A stretch of DNA of 64,000 bases from RUG11551 sp045586185. GTDB lineage: Bacteria > Planctomycetota > Planctomycetia > Pirellulales > Thermoguttaceae. The stretch is taken from NCBI GenBank assembly GCA_045586185.1, contig JAZMZV010000274.1, positions 7,192 to 71,191 on the forward strand, written 5' to 3'. Shown here piece by piece: positions 36,402 to 43,898 of this stretch; position 1 is the stretch's first letter, and each line of letters opens with the position of its first letter. Position numbers and translations under genes: made by a program. The notes beneath the pieces are model-generated. The model had not been told where the DNA came from. It saw nothing but the letters and a program-made list of their open reading frames with translations, and ran no database searches.

Positions 36402-37232
36402 ATGACCAAACGTAAACTCGACAACGCGAGAGTCATTATTACCGGAACGTCAAGCGGTATTGGCCGCGCATTGGCGTTAGAGCTGGCAAAGTACAATTGC
36501 CGGCTCGTCCTCACCGCCCGCCGGGCGGAACGGCTTGAAGAACTCAAAGCGGATATCCTCAAGTCAAACAGCGCTCTGAACGACCAAGACATTCAGATTG
36601 TCGTCGGCGACATTGCCAACGACGACGTCCGCATGGAGGTTCTGCAAACGGCGATTAACGCCTTCGGAGGTTTGGACGTTCTGGTCAACAACGCTGGCGT
36701 TGGCGCGTTTGGTCTGTTTGAAGACGCCGACCCGGACCGACTGCTTCAAATTCTGGACGTCAATCTGATTTCTTCTATTGAAATGACCCGCATCGCGCTG
36801 CCGGAACTGTTCAAGTCCGCAGACGCCTACAAGCAAACCAAAACCGGCTGCGCCCCAATTATTTCCTTTACCAGCTCCATCATGGGCAAAGTCGGCGCGC
36901 CGTACAGTTCAGAATACTCTGCGGCAAAATGCGGTCTGCACGGGTTCACGCAAGCCCTGCGGGCGGAAATCAAGTCAAAGGGCGTTGACGTCTTAACCGT
37001 CAGCCCCGGCACAACCAAGACCGAGTTCTTCGATTCCGTCATCGACAAAACCGGCATGGCGAACTGGCCCTCTCACAAACCCGTAACGCCGGAATACGTT
37101 GCAAAGAGAATCGTTAAATCGCTCAAACGCGGCGACCACGAACTCGTCCCCTACTTCTGGGGAGAAGTCCTCTGCGTTCTCAACCGCATTTCCCCCGGCT
37201 TTGTCGACAGAGTTATGTCGTGGTACGCATAA
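36402..37232 (+). CDS. Short-chain dehydrogenase/reductase
   Basis: The start at 36402 gives 276 residues; an upstream frame from 36306 is encoded by the inverted repeat and is rejected. Classical SDR motifs are present: cofactor loop TGTSSGIGRA near residues 14-23, DxxVGDIAND, NNAGVGAFG near 93, active-site Ser in SFTSSIMGK near 152, and YSAAK (Tyr, Lys) near 167-171, then SPGTTKTEF. The pattern fits an NADP-dependent reductase acting on a ketone or alcohol. Its place after KAS, ACP and FAD oxidoreductase suggests reduction of a beta-keto or related intermediate. The stop codon lies within a 21-bp tandem duplication. Confidence 0.93.
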   Translation: MTKRKLDNARVIITGTSSGIGRALALELAKYNCRLVLTARRAERLEELKADILKSNSALNDQDIQIVVGDIANDDVRMEVLQTAINAFGGLDVLVNNAGVGAFGLFEDADPDRLLQILDVNLISSIEMTRIALPELFKSADAYKQTKTGCAPIISFTSSIMGKVGAPYSSEYSAAKCGLHGFTQALRAEIKSKGVDVLTVSPGTTKTEFFDSVIDKTGMANWPSHKPVTPEYVAKRIVKSLKRGDHELVPYFWGEVLCVLNRISPGFVDRVMSWYA

Positions 37233-37255
37233 GATATGTCGTGGTACGCATAAGA
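37214..37255. repeat. 21-bp perfect tandem duplication over the SDR stop
   Basis: A 21-base unit beginning TATGTCGTGGTACGC occurs at 37214-37234 and again at 37235-37255. The first copy encodes the SDR C-terminus MSWYA and its TAA. Confidence 0.9.
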
Positions 37256-37430
37256 GAAGAGTTGTAAGTTGTTAGTTGTTAGTGGTTAGTGGTTAGGGCG
37301 CAAGCGTCTCATATAATTTTCTCGCAACTCGCAAGTTCGCCTTCGGCGAAAGCGTAATTTCGCTCACGTTGTTCGCTCCATTACCGCCTTTCAAACCTCT
37401 CGCAACTCGCAACTCGCAACTCGCAACTCA
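37256..37430. repeat. Composite repeat cluster with copy 2 of the 41-bp module
   Basis: GTTAGTTGTTAGTGGTTAG words (37265-37297), a GGCGCAAGCGTCTC loop, CTCGCAACTCGC words, a TTCGCCTTCGGCGAA hairpin (37336-37350), the 41-bp module on the minus strand (37352-37392) and four iterated TCGCAAC words (37399-37428) follow each other. Confidence 0.8.
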
Positions 37431-37437
37431 AAAAAAC

Positions 37438-37474
37438 AATCCCCTTGAACGTCTGTTACATTCAAGGGGATTTT
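37438..37474. terminator. Bidirectional intrinsic terminator
   Basis: AATCCCCTTGAA (37438-37449) pairs perfectly with TTCAAGGGGATT (37461-37472). T-rich sequence follows on the plus strand and an A7 run precedes it, which is a T tract on the minus strand. It separates the convergent SDR and anti-sigma genes. Confidence 0.88.
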
Positions 37475-37498
37475 ATTTGAATCGGTAAACGGTTTGTC

Positions 37499-37951
37499 TT
37501 ATCGGACTTTTTCCATAAAGACGGCGTTGCCTTTGGGGTTATACTCTACTTTAGTCATGAAATTCCGCATGAGCATAACGCCTCGCCCGTTGGGTTTGTC
37601 TAAATAATCAGGATCCGTCGGGTCGGGAAGTTTGTCGGGGTCGAACCCGTCGCCTTCGTCTGCAATTTCCGCTCTGAACAAATTGGAAGAGATGCCGACG
37701 CGAACGTGAACCTTTTTGGCGGGATCGTATTTATTGCCGTGTTTCACCGCATTGACGAGGGCTTCTTCCATCGACAGATGAACGCCGAAAACCAGTTTGT
37801 TTTCCCAACCGTTATTCATGAGCGTATTGAGAATTTCGTCCAGCAAAGGGCGGACGGCGTCTGTTGTATCGCTGTAAATTTCAACGTCGCGATACCACGC
37901 CCATTGTTCGGCAGAAAATAAATCGGCTCCTTCTGACATAGCTTGCCCCAC
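37499..37951 (-). CDS. Anti-sigma factor-type serine kinase (RsbW/SpoIIAB-like HATPase)
   Basis: The 150-residue product is a GHKL ATPase of the HATPase_c_2 type. Motifs are the N box HLSMEEALVNAVKHGN near residue 60-75, the G1 box ADEGDGFDP near 97, and G2 NGRGVMLMRNFM near 121-132. Such proteins bind and inhibit a sigma factor and phosphorylate a STAS antagonist. The GTG at 37951 overlaps the last base of the upstream STAS stop codon (TAGTG), so translation is coupled; an ATG at 37939 is an alternative. The sigma partner is not in the window. Confidence 0.9.
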   Translation of the reverse strand: MGQAMSEGADLFSAEQWAWYRDVEIYSDTTDAVRPLLDEILNTLMNNGWENKLVFGVHLSMEEALVNAVKHGNKYDPAKKVHVRVGISSNLFRAEIADEGDGFDPDKLPDPTDPDYLDKPNGRGVMLMRNFMTKVEYNPKGNAVFMEKVR

Positions 37952-38304
37952 TAGAAAGCGGCGATGGCGTCCGCTTCTTCTTTGCGAATGTCAAACAAAC
38001 GATTCAAATTGGTAATTGTAAATATCTCACGAATATCCGGCGAAATACAGCACAATTTCATGGATCCGCCCGCCGCGACAACCTTTTTATGAAGGTTGAT
38101 CAGCTTACTCAAAGCGGAGGACGACATGAAGTTCACAGTCGAGAAATTCAATACGAGCTTTTTGCGGCCCTCGACTTCAACCAGCGAGAACAGTTCCGCT
38201 CCCAGCTGCTGAATGGCGAGGTCTTCGATAATTCGGGAATCCAAAAAATGAACGACAGTTATATCTGCCACTTCATTCAAAACGATATGTTGATAGTCTG
38301 CCAT
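37951..38304 (-). CDS. STAS-domain anti-sigma factor antagonist
   Basis: The 117-residue protein is a stand-alone STAS domain. The phosphorylatable region reads LNFSTVNFMSSSALSKLINLHKKV near residues 50-73, with the expected Ser before SALSKL. The fold pattern VADITVVHFLDSRI, then GGSMKLCCISPDIREIF, is typical. It would bind the adjacent kinase when dephosphorylated and free the sigma factor. The kinase gene overlaps by one base. AAGG lies seven bases before the ATG. Confidence 0.92.
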   Translation of the reverse strand: MADYQHIVLNEVADITVVHFLDSRIIEDLAIQQLGAELFSLVEVEGRKKLVLNFSTVNFMSSSALSKLINLHKKVVAAGGSMKLCCISPDIREIFTITNLNRLFDIRKEEADAIAAF

Positions 38305-38558
38305 GTATAAACCTTAAAATGGTCAAAAACAAAAACACAAAGGACGTCGGCAAACGCCCTTCCTATTACACTCATCTATTTTGACATCAAAACGCGCTTT
38401 TGTCAAGACGTATAAGCGGGAAAAAGCGATTTTTTTAGCGAAAAAATGGCAGAAGACAACATCAAAGGCGAGCTGGGAACGTTAGTTCCCGGGTAAAGAA
38501 TCGCATTTGACGCAAGAGCAATTGCGTGGTGAAAACGCTCGAAATATTCCCGCGGCGA

Positions 38559-38813
38559 CTACCCGCTGACCAGAATTCCCTTGGAAAAGCTCAGCAGGGA
38601 GTTGACAATCCAAGGGGTTAAAACAATCAGAGCAATGAGCATCGTTAACAGCCGGACAATTAACGGAACCGTCGCTTCCTGCATTTGGAACAACGTCTGA
38701 ATAAACGCCGTAATTATCGCCGCCGTCAAGCCGATTAGTAAAATCGGCGACGCCAGAAGAAGCGTTGTCGTCAGCGCCTGCTGTCCGAGACTGATGATTT
38801 GTTCTGTGTCCAT
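38559..38813 (-). CDS. fliQ: Flagellar export protein FliQ
   Basis: The 84-residue protein has two membrane helices: LTTTLLLASPILLIGLTAAIITAFIQTLFQMQE and LIVRLLTMLIALIVLTPWIVNSLL. The QxLFQMQEATV motif in the loop is the FliQ signature. FliQ is part of the FliPQR export gate core of the flagellar type III system. It follows fliP by 108 bases that hold a composite inverted repeat. fliR and flhB do not follow; the next gene on this strand is the STAS gene. Confidence 0.96.
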   Translation of the reverse strand: MDTEQIISLGQQALTTTLLLASPILLIGLTAAIITAFIQTLFQMQEATVPLIVRLLTMLIALIVLTPWIVNSLLSFSKGILVSG

Positions 38814-38821
38814 GATTAAAT

Positions 38822-38907
38822 AATGCGGAATTCGGAATTAGGAATTCGGAATTACGCAAAGCGCTGCTCGAAGATAATTCCGCATTCAGCATTCCGCATT
38901 CCGAATT
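38822..38907. repeat. Composite inverted repeat, GGAATTC words, between fliP and fliQ
   Basis: AATGCGGAATTCGGAATTAG (38822 on) pairs with CATTCCGCATTCCGAATT (to 38907). The loop is CGCAAAGCGCTGCTCGAAGAT. It splits the fliP-fliQ junction. Confidence 0.85.
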
Positions 38908-38921
38908 TTTTCGCCTCGCCG

Positions 38922-39842
38922 CTAACCAAAACTCGTAAGCAGCATTTCAACCGTCAGGCGCCAGCCGTCGAGCATGACAAAAAGCAGCAATTTCATCGGG
39001 AGGGAAATCATTACCGGCGGAAGGGTCATGATTCCCATGGAAACGGTTATGGAGGAAACGAGGAAATCGATAATCAAAAACGGAATAAACAGTTTCACTC
39101 CCAGTAAAAAGGCGATTTTCAGTTCGCTTGTCATAAACGCCGGAATGAGAACGTGCAGCGGAACGTCGTCGTATGTCAAGTTTTCAGCGTCTGTTCCTGT
39201 TGGCGCGTCGGGATCTGCCCGCCAAAACAGCCAGACGTCGGCGTCGTTGCCTGCTTTTTGAATCTGACGGCTCATGAACTGCCGCAGCGGCGCGATGCCT
39301 GTATCCCACGCCTGCATGGCGGTGATTTGTCCATCTTCGTACGGTTTGAGCGCGTCGTTATAGATGGCGTTTCCAACCGGATACATCACAAAAAACGTAA
39401 TAAACAGCGCAAGCCCCGTTATTACCTGCTGCGGCGGCAGATTTTGAACTCCCAACGCCTGACGCAGCAGCCCCAGCACGACAACGATGCGAACAAAGCT
39501 GGTTGTCATTACAATTAACGCCGGAGCGAGCGTTAAAACGCCGAGCGTCAACAGCGTTCCCGTTGACCCCATGACGCCGTCGGGTGAAAGCAGGGAAGAG
39601 AGTGAAAATGCGTTTTGCGAGTTAGGAGTGAGGAGTGAGGAGTGAGAAGCTTCTTCCGAGTTGCGAGAGTTGAAAGGCGGTAACGGAGCGACCGTCGGGA
39701 GCGCAGATACGCTTTCGCTCTCAGGCGAATTATTTAATTCCGCATTCCGAATTCCGAATTCCGCATTATTTTCGCCGTCTTGCGCCAGAGCGCCGTTGAA
39801 CGAAAAAACAATCGTCAGCAGGAAGATCGCAGCTGTTCTCAT
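38922..39842 (-). CDS. fliP: Flagellar export protein FliP with an inserted low-complexity segment
   Basis: FliP forms the export gate of the flagellar secretion system. The 306-residue product has a signal peptide (residues 1-20, ending ALAQ) and the conserved FliP core from residue about 90: PALIVMTTSFVRIVVVLGLLRQALG, PPQQVITGLALFITFFVM, PLRQFM, IPAFMTSELKIAF and FLIIDFLVSSITVSMGIMTLPP. Residues about 25-77 (NNAEFGIRNAEL, SRNSEEASHSSLLTPNS) are encoded by the composite repeat at 39612-39770 and are not part of the family. The insert lies in the periplasmic N-terminus, where extra length may be tolerated. The start overlaps fliO by four bases (ATGA). Confidence 0.95.
   Translation of the reverse strand: MRTAAIFLLTIVFSFNGALAQDGENNAEFGIRNAELNNSPESESVSALPTVAPLPPFNSRNSEEASHSSLLTPNSQNAFSLSSLLSPDGVMGSTGTLLTLGVLTLAPALIVMTTSFVRIVVVLGLLRQALGVQNLPPQQVITGLALFITFFVMYPVGNAIYNDALKPYEDGQITAMQAWDTGIAPLRQFMSRQIQKAGNDADVWLFWRADPDAPTGTDAENLTYDDVPLHVLIPAFMTSELKIAFLLGVKLFIPFLIIDFLVSSITVSMGIMTLPPVMISLPMKLLLFVMLDGWRLTVEMLLTSFG
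39612..39770. repeat. Composite repeat inside the fliP reading frame, with copy 3 of the 41-bp module
   Basis: On the plus strand it reads GCGAGTTAGGAGTGAGGAG words, GAGTTGCGAGAGTTG, the 41-bp module (39672-39712), an ACGCTTTCGCTCTC loop, then ATTCCGCATTCCGAATTCC words. The same words form intergenic elements elsewhere. The fliP frame stays open through it. Confidence 0.88.
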
Positions 39843-40267
39843 TTCTCGCCTCCGTTTTCTCCGACGAGGGCTTTGCGAATGGCGTCCGCTTCTGCCGGGT
39901 TGTCAATTTCCGTCAACGGGGTCAGACCGTTAGAGGAAGAGGAAACAAGCACGAGTTTATTCCCAACGGCGACAAGAAAAACCGGGGTTGTTCCGATCCG
40001 GGAGCTTCCAAGCGTTTTGATAACGGAAGATGGAATTGGCCGCACGGAACCGCCTTGCGATTTCTTTAAGAACCATAAAATCAGAACTAACGCTCCTGTT
40101 ACAATAACGAACGCTCCAATTGTCGGCATAATTGACCCGGAGCCAGAGGTTTTCTCTGAAGGCGATTCGTTCTGCTGAACAGCCGCGTCAGGAGAAAGAG
40201 GAATTGCCGATTGAGCCAGCGCTGGCGTACAGGATAACGTCAGGAGTAAGAACAGGATAACAGACAC
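39839..40267 (-). CDS. fliO: FliO-like flagellar export protein
   Basis: The 142-residue product has a signal peptide (MSVILFLLLTLSCTPALAQ), a short Ser/Pro-rich periplasmic part, one membrane helix (IGAFVIVTGALVLILWFL, residues about 51-68), and a small cytoplasmic domain with IKTLGSSRIGTTPVFLVAVGNKLVLVSSSSNGLTPL. This is the FliO layout: helix followed by a beta-rich domain with LG..K.VYLV-like sequence. FliO helps assemble the FliP ring. It lies three bases after fliN and overlaps fliP by four. Confidence 0.88.
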   Translation of the reverse strand: MSVILFLLLTLSCTPALAQSAIPLSPDAAVQQNESPSEKTSGSGSIMPTIGAFVIVTGALVLILWFLKKSQGGSVRPIPSSVIKTLGSSRIGTTPVFLVAVGNKLVLVSSSSNGLTPLTEIDNPAEADAIRKALVGENGGEK

Positions 40268-40270
40268 CGG

Positions 40271-40690
40271 TTATTTAATTAATATTTCCGTCAAACGAAC
40301 GCAGAATTTTCCGTTTCGATTCAACGCTTCGCCGCGGGCGACAAGCTGTCCGTTGACGAGGATGCTTACAGGATCGGCGCATTTCGCGTTAAGCTGGACG
40401 ACAGAACCTTTTCGCAATCGCATAACGTCTTCGAGCGTCATTTCCGCTTCTCCAAGTATAACTCGAACGTCGAGCTGAAGATCCCTTATCGCATTGAGAT
40501 TGATAGCGGAATCAGGAGAAGAAAAAGCTCCAATTATTTTTGACAAAGAAACGCTCTGCGGCTGAGTTGAATTCTCAGTCGATGGCAGCGTTCCAAGCGC
40601 AGTTTCATCTTGCAGCGCGTTGATAGCGTTTTGCGCTTGATCCAAGAGTCTTTCGATGTCGTCAGGCGTAGGTTGTCCAGTATCGTTCAT
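40271..40690 (-). CDS. fliN: Flagellar motor switch protein FliN
   Basis: The 139-residue protein has an N-terminal helical lead TPDDIERLLDQAQNAI, a linker, and the C-terminal SpoA/FliN domain: AIRDLQLDVRVILGEAEMTLEDVMRLRKGSVVQLN, then DPVSILVNGQLVARGEALNRNGKFCVRLTEI. The VRVILGEAEMTLEDVM..RKGSVVQLN pattern is diagnostic. FliN forms the C-ring base with FliM and FliG. It is the first gene of the fliN-fliO-fliP-fliQ run, and the spacer upstream is shared with the divergent DUF1559 gene. Confidence 0.95.
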   Translation of the reverse strand: MNDTGQPTPDDIERLLDQAQNAINALQDETALGTLPSTENSTQPQSVSLSKIIGAFSSPDSAINLNAIRDLQLDVRVILGEAEMTLEDVMRLRKGSVVQLNAKCADPVSILVNGQLVARGEALNRNGKFCVRLTEILIK

Positions 40691-40864
40691 GGAGGGTATT
40701 GTTTCATTTTTTTATATTTTAAGCAAGACCAATTTTTCGAAAAATCCCTCCTTTTCAAATAAATATTATAAATCAAAGAAGAACGACGAGGGTTAAAATG
40801 AGCAAAATTCCTGTTTCCTCCCCGGGTTTGAACAAAAAATAATCGAATAATCAAAAGACGCCTC

Positions 40865-40893
40865 TTGTAAAAGCGTTTTAAATCGATTATACT
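40865..40893 (+). promoter_or_regulatory. Candidate promoter of the large DUF1559 gene
   Basis: TTGTAA (40865-40870) and TATACT (40888-40893) are 17 bases apart. The leader would be about 49 bases, with GAGGA before the ATG. Confidence 0.6.
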
Positions 40894-40948
40894 ATAAATG
40901 AATAATTCATAATTCTATTACAACCTTTTACTGAAAACGAGGAACTTT

Positions 40949-43810
40949 ATGAAACGCGTTCACGGTCTTGTCGTCTCTTTGGCGTTTTTGTGCGTCATGT
41001 TGTTTTCCCTTGTTGGGCGGGCAGAGGAAAAAACTGCTTTAGACTTTGCCAAATGGGCGCCTGAGCGTCCTGCCGGCGTTGTCGTTGTCGACCTTCAAGC
41101 TCTTAAAATCAAGGCAGAGTACGCGAAAATCAAGGCGTATGTTAAAGAATTCCTGCCTCGAACCTTAACCGGTCCCAACGAATTGACTGCCGCTCTGGCT
41201 CAGTTTGAAAGCGGCTTGGACGTCTTTGAGTCGCAAATTGACAAATTCAGATCTGTTGGCGCAGCAAAAGCGTATCTTTTTATTGACAGCCGCGATTATG
41301 ACAATCCATCGTCAATTATTCTCGTCATTCCAACGGACGCCGCCAAATCCAATCAAGCCCAAAAGCTTGCCGTCGAGTTCGTTAAAGGGGATTTTATTCC
41401 TGAATCAGGTCGCGCAGAATGGCAAAAAGCGTTTTTTGTAAAGGCGTACGAGGATTGCATTGTTCTGGCTCCCAACATTAAAAACGACGACCTTGACGAA
41501 GAAAAACAAAAACAGTTCTTCGAGGAGTTGGAACACAGGAATTCCGCACTCTCGAATAAGCCGTTCCAAATATGGTTCAGTAAAGCTTCATCATGGAAAA
41601 CCGGTGAAATTCAGATTTATCTTTTTCCTGAAGGAGAGTTGGCAAAAGTTTTGGAAAAAGCGGATCAGGCGATTGCCGCTGAAGGCGTGGCTCCCAATAC
41701 GATAATTAAAGGAATTCGAGCTGCTGCGATTGAACTGGACTTTGCAAAGAGCGATTTGCGCCTTCAGATTATCAGCGAAGACGATCAATCCGCAAACGAG
41801 CTTTATTCGGCAATGCCTGTTGTAAAACGGGTGGTTTTGAATCGTAAAGACGGATCGATGGATTCTCTGGAAATGCGTCTGTTGTTTTCAGACGTATTTA
41901 ACCATTCGCTCCATTTGTTTAATCCTGTAGTTAAATACAATACGTTAAACTGGTCGTCAAAGACCGTCTTCAAACGGCTGGACGCTCTTTTGCCAAAGAT
42001 AACTATTGACCGCACCGCCGGTCTGTACGCCCCTGTTACGGACAGCGTCAAAGAGGAAGCGGACAGAATTTATTCTCTCGCCGCTCCGTTTATTAACAAG
42101 CGGACGTTTGCGGTTATTCATTTGGATACTGTTGAGTTGGACGGCGCTTTTGAAAAAGCGGGAGCAAAGGTTTACGACGAACTCAAACGCCTTTTACCGG
42201 GAACGTTTAACGCGAACTTGGAAAATATTACACAGACAGTCAATTACATTGAGATGGTTCTGGAAGATATTGACAGAGTGTGCCGTCAGATTAAAGCCGT
42301 TGGCGGGCGGGATCTGTTTGTTATCGTTGACAACGATACAGCAGCCTCGGTTAAGCTGATCGTCCCGTTTGACAAAGAGAAAAAAGCGGACGCCAAAAAG
42401 CTGTTCTACTTTTTACGTGAAATGCGCTTTTTATCTCCCAGATTTGTTGAGGAGCAGGAATCCCTCTATTTCCGGTCGATTTACAAAAATTGCCTTGTTT
42501 TCGGAATCAAAAACAGCAATCTTCCTGTTTCCAAAGACGATTTTAATAACAGTCTGAAAGGATTTGAGGCTCAAGACGTTCCGGAAATCCGCCAGGCGTT
42601 TGAACTCTCGTGGAGCTATCAGCGGTCGGATAAAAACTCAATTGCGTTGAGCCGTTTTCAGGCGATTCTGAACGTACAAGCTCTGCTCAAAGCAATAAAT
42701 GCGCCTGTTTTACAATTGCTTCGCGAACGGTTGGAAGATGACGATCCTGAACTGGCGAAGCTGCTGCCTGAGTTTACGGATCGGCAGCTTGCAGACGGCG
42801 TTAAAACCGCGGTTTTGGAGATTCATCCGGAAAAGCTGTTCGTTAATCTTCACGTCATTTCCAAAGATGAACAGTCGGCACGGGATTTGGCTCAGTTCGT
42901 CAAAGCGCTCAACCCGCTGGTTGGTCAGAGTTGCTTAAACAGCGCCCCGGAAGACGCTCCTGCATTTGCGAGAGATCTCACTCTTGACTATGTAGACAGC
43001 ATTTTTGACTCTCATGTTCTGGAAGTTCGAGAAAACGTCCTGTCAATTCGATCCAATAACGTTTCCGAGAAATACAAAAAATTGAATGCATGGTGTTCTG
43101 AAAACCGTTCTATGACGGCAATTGGAGCCTCGGGCGTTGCCGTTGGATTGCTTTTGCCGGCGGTAGCGGCAGCGCGCGAATCCGCGCGAAGAATGCAGAA
43201 CGTTAACAATCTCAGAGCATTGGCGATTGCAATGCACATATATCATGTGACGAATCATCGGCTTCCTGCTGCATTTACGGAAAAAGACGGAAAACGTCTG
43301 CATAGCTGGCGAGTTGCAATATTGCCTTATTTGGAGGAACAGGAGCTTTACGATCAGATTCGTTTGGACGAACCGTGGGACAGCGATTGGAACAAACAGT
43401 TCCACGACAAATGCCCCAGAATTTTCAAAGATCCCAATGTGGATCTTGCTCCCTGTGAAACAACGTATGCCGTTGTAGTTGGGAAAAACACTGCGTTCCC
43501 AGGTTCAAAAGGAACGACTTTAGAATCTGTAAAAGATGGAACAGCTTATACGGGCATGATTGTTGAACGCTCGCCGGTTTGCTGGATGGATCCGAATTCT
43601 GGCATCCCGTTTGAAGAAGCGATTAAAGGCGTTAACGTTTCGCCCAATGGGATTCGTTCCTTTTATAATGGCATTTTTATGCTTGCCATGTGCGACGCCT
43701 CTGCAATAACTTTGCCTGACAACTTATCCAGCGATTTCCTCCGTAAACTGTTCGATAAATTCGACAAAGAAATCGTTGACCTGGAAAATCCAGAGTTAAA
43801 CGAAGAGTGA
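40949..43810 (+). CDS. Large secreted protein with C-terminal DUF1559 domain
   Basis: The 953-residue product has a signal peptide (VVSLAFLCVMLFSLVGRAEE) and a region of about 680 residues without a domain I recognise, rich in alternating beta and helical segments. From residue about 730 it has a DUF1559 domain: AVGLLLPAVAAARESARRMQNVNNLRALAIAMHIY, LPAAFTEKDGKRLHSWRVAILPYLEEQELYDQI and DEPWDSDWN. DUF1559 is the planctomycete-expanded family with a prepilin-like start; here it is C-terminal to another domain rather than at the N-terminus. GAGGA precedes the ATG by six bases. The next gene encodes a close paralogue of the domain. Confidence 0.88.
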   Translation: MKRVHGLVVSLAFLCVMLFSLVGRAEEKTALDFAKWAPERPAGVVVVDLQALKIKAEYAKIKAYVKEFLPRTLTGPNELTAALAQFESGLDVFESQIDKFRSVGAAKAYLFIDSRDYDNPSSIILVIPTDAAKSNQAQKLAVEFVKGDFIPESGRAEWQKAFFVKAYEDCIVLAPNIKNDDLDEEKQKQFFEELEHRNSALSNKPFQIWFSKASSWKTGEIQIYLFPEGELAKVLEKADQAIAAEGVAPNTIIKGIRAAAIELDFAKSDLRLQIISEDDQSANELYSAMPVVKRVVLNRKDGSMDSLEMRLLFSDVFNHSLHLFNPVVKYNTLNWSSKTVFKRLDALLPKITIDRTAGLYAPVTDSVKEEADRIYSLAAPFINKRTFAVIHLDTVELDGAFEKAGAKVYDELKRLLPGTFNANLENITQTVNYIEMVLEDIDRVCRQIKAVGGRDLFVIVDNDTAASVKLIVPFDKEKKADAKKLFYFLREMRFLSPRFVEEQESLYFRSIYKNCLVFGIKNSNLPVSKDDFNNSLKGFEAQDVPEIRQAFELSWSYQRSDKNSIALSRFQAILNVQALLKAINAPVLQLLRERLEDDDPELAKLLPEFTDRQLADGVKTAVLEIHPEKLFVNLHVISKDEQSARDLAQFVKALNPLVGQSCLNSAPEDAPAFARDLTLDYVDSIFDSHVLEVRENVLSIRSNNVSEKYKKLNAWCSENRSMTAIGASGVAVGLLLPAVAAARESARRMQNVNNLRALAIAMHIYHVTNHRLPAAFTEKDGKRLHSWRVAILPYLEEQELYDQIRLDEPWDSDWNKQFHDKCPRIFKDPNVDLAPCETTYAVVVGKNTAFPGSKGTTLESVKDGTAYTGMIVERSPVCWMDPNSGIPFEEAIKGVNVSPNGIRSFYNGIFMLAMCDASAITLPDNLSSDFLRKLFDKFDKEIVDLENPELNEE

Positions 43811-43823
43811 TATTGTAAGTTGG

Positions 43824-43859
43824 TTCATCCGGCAAACGCTTTGAGATTTACCGGATGAA
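43824..43859 (+). terminator. Hairpin after the large DUF1559 gene
   Basis: TTCATCCGG (43824-43832) pairs with CCGGATGAA (43851-43859) around CAAACGCTTTGAGATTTA. T-rich sequence follows. Almost the same hairpin follows the next gene. Confidence 0.65.
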
Positions 43860-43898
43860 TCGTTATGTTTTGTTTTCATTTTCATAGGAGAGATAATT

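Noticed and set aside
37399..37430. Tandem TCGCAAC units that could suggest a CRISPR array
   Set aside because: The unit is only 7-8 bases with no spacers, and no cas genes are nearby. It is one arm of a composite inverted repeat.
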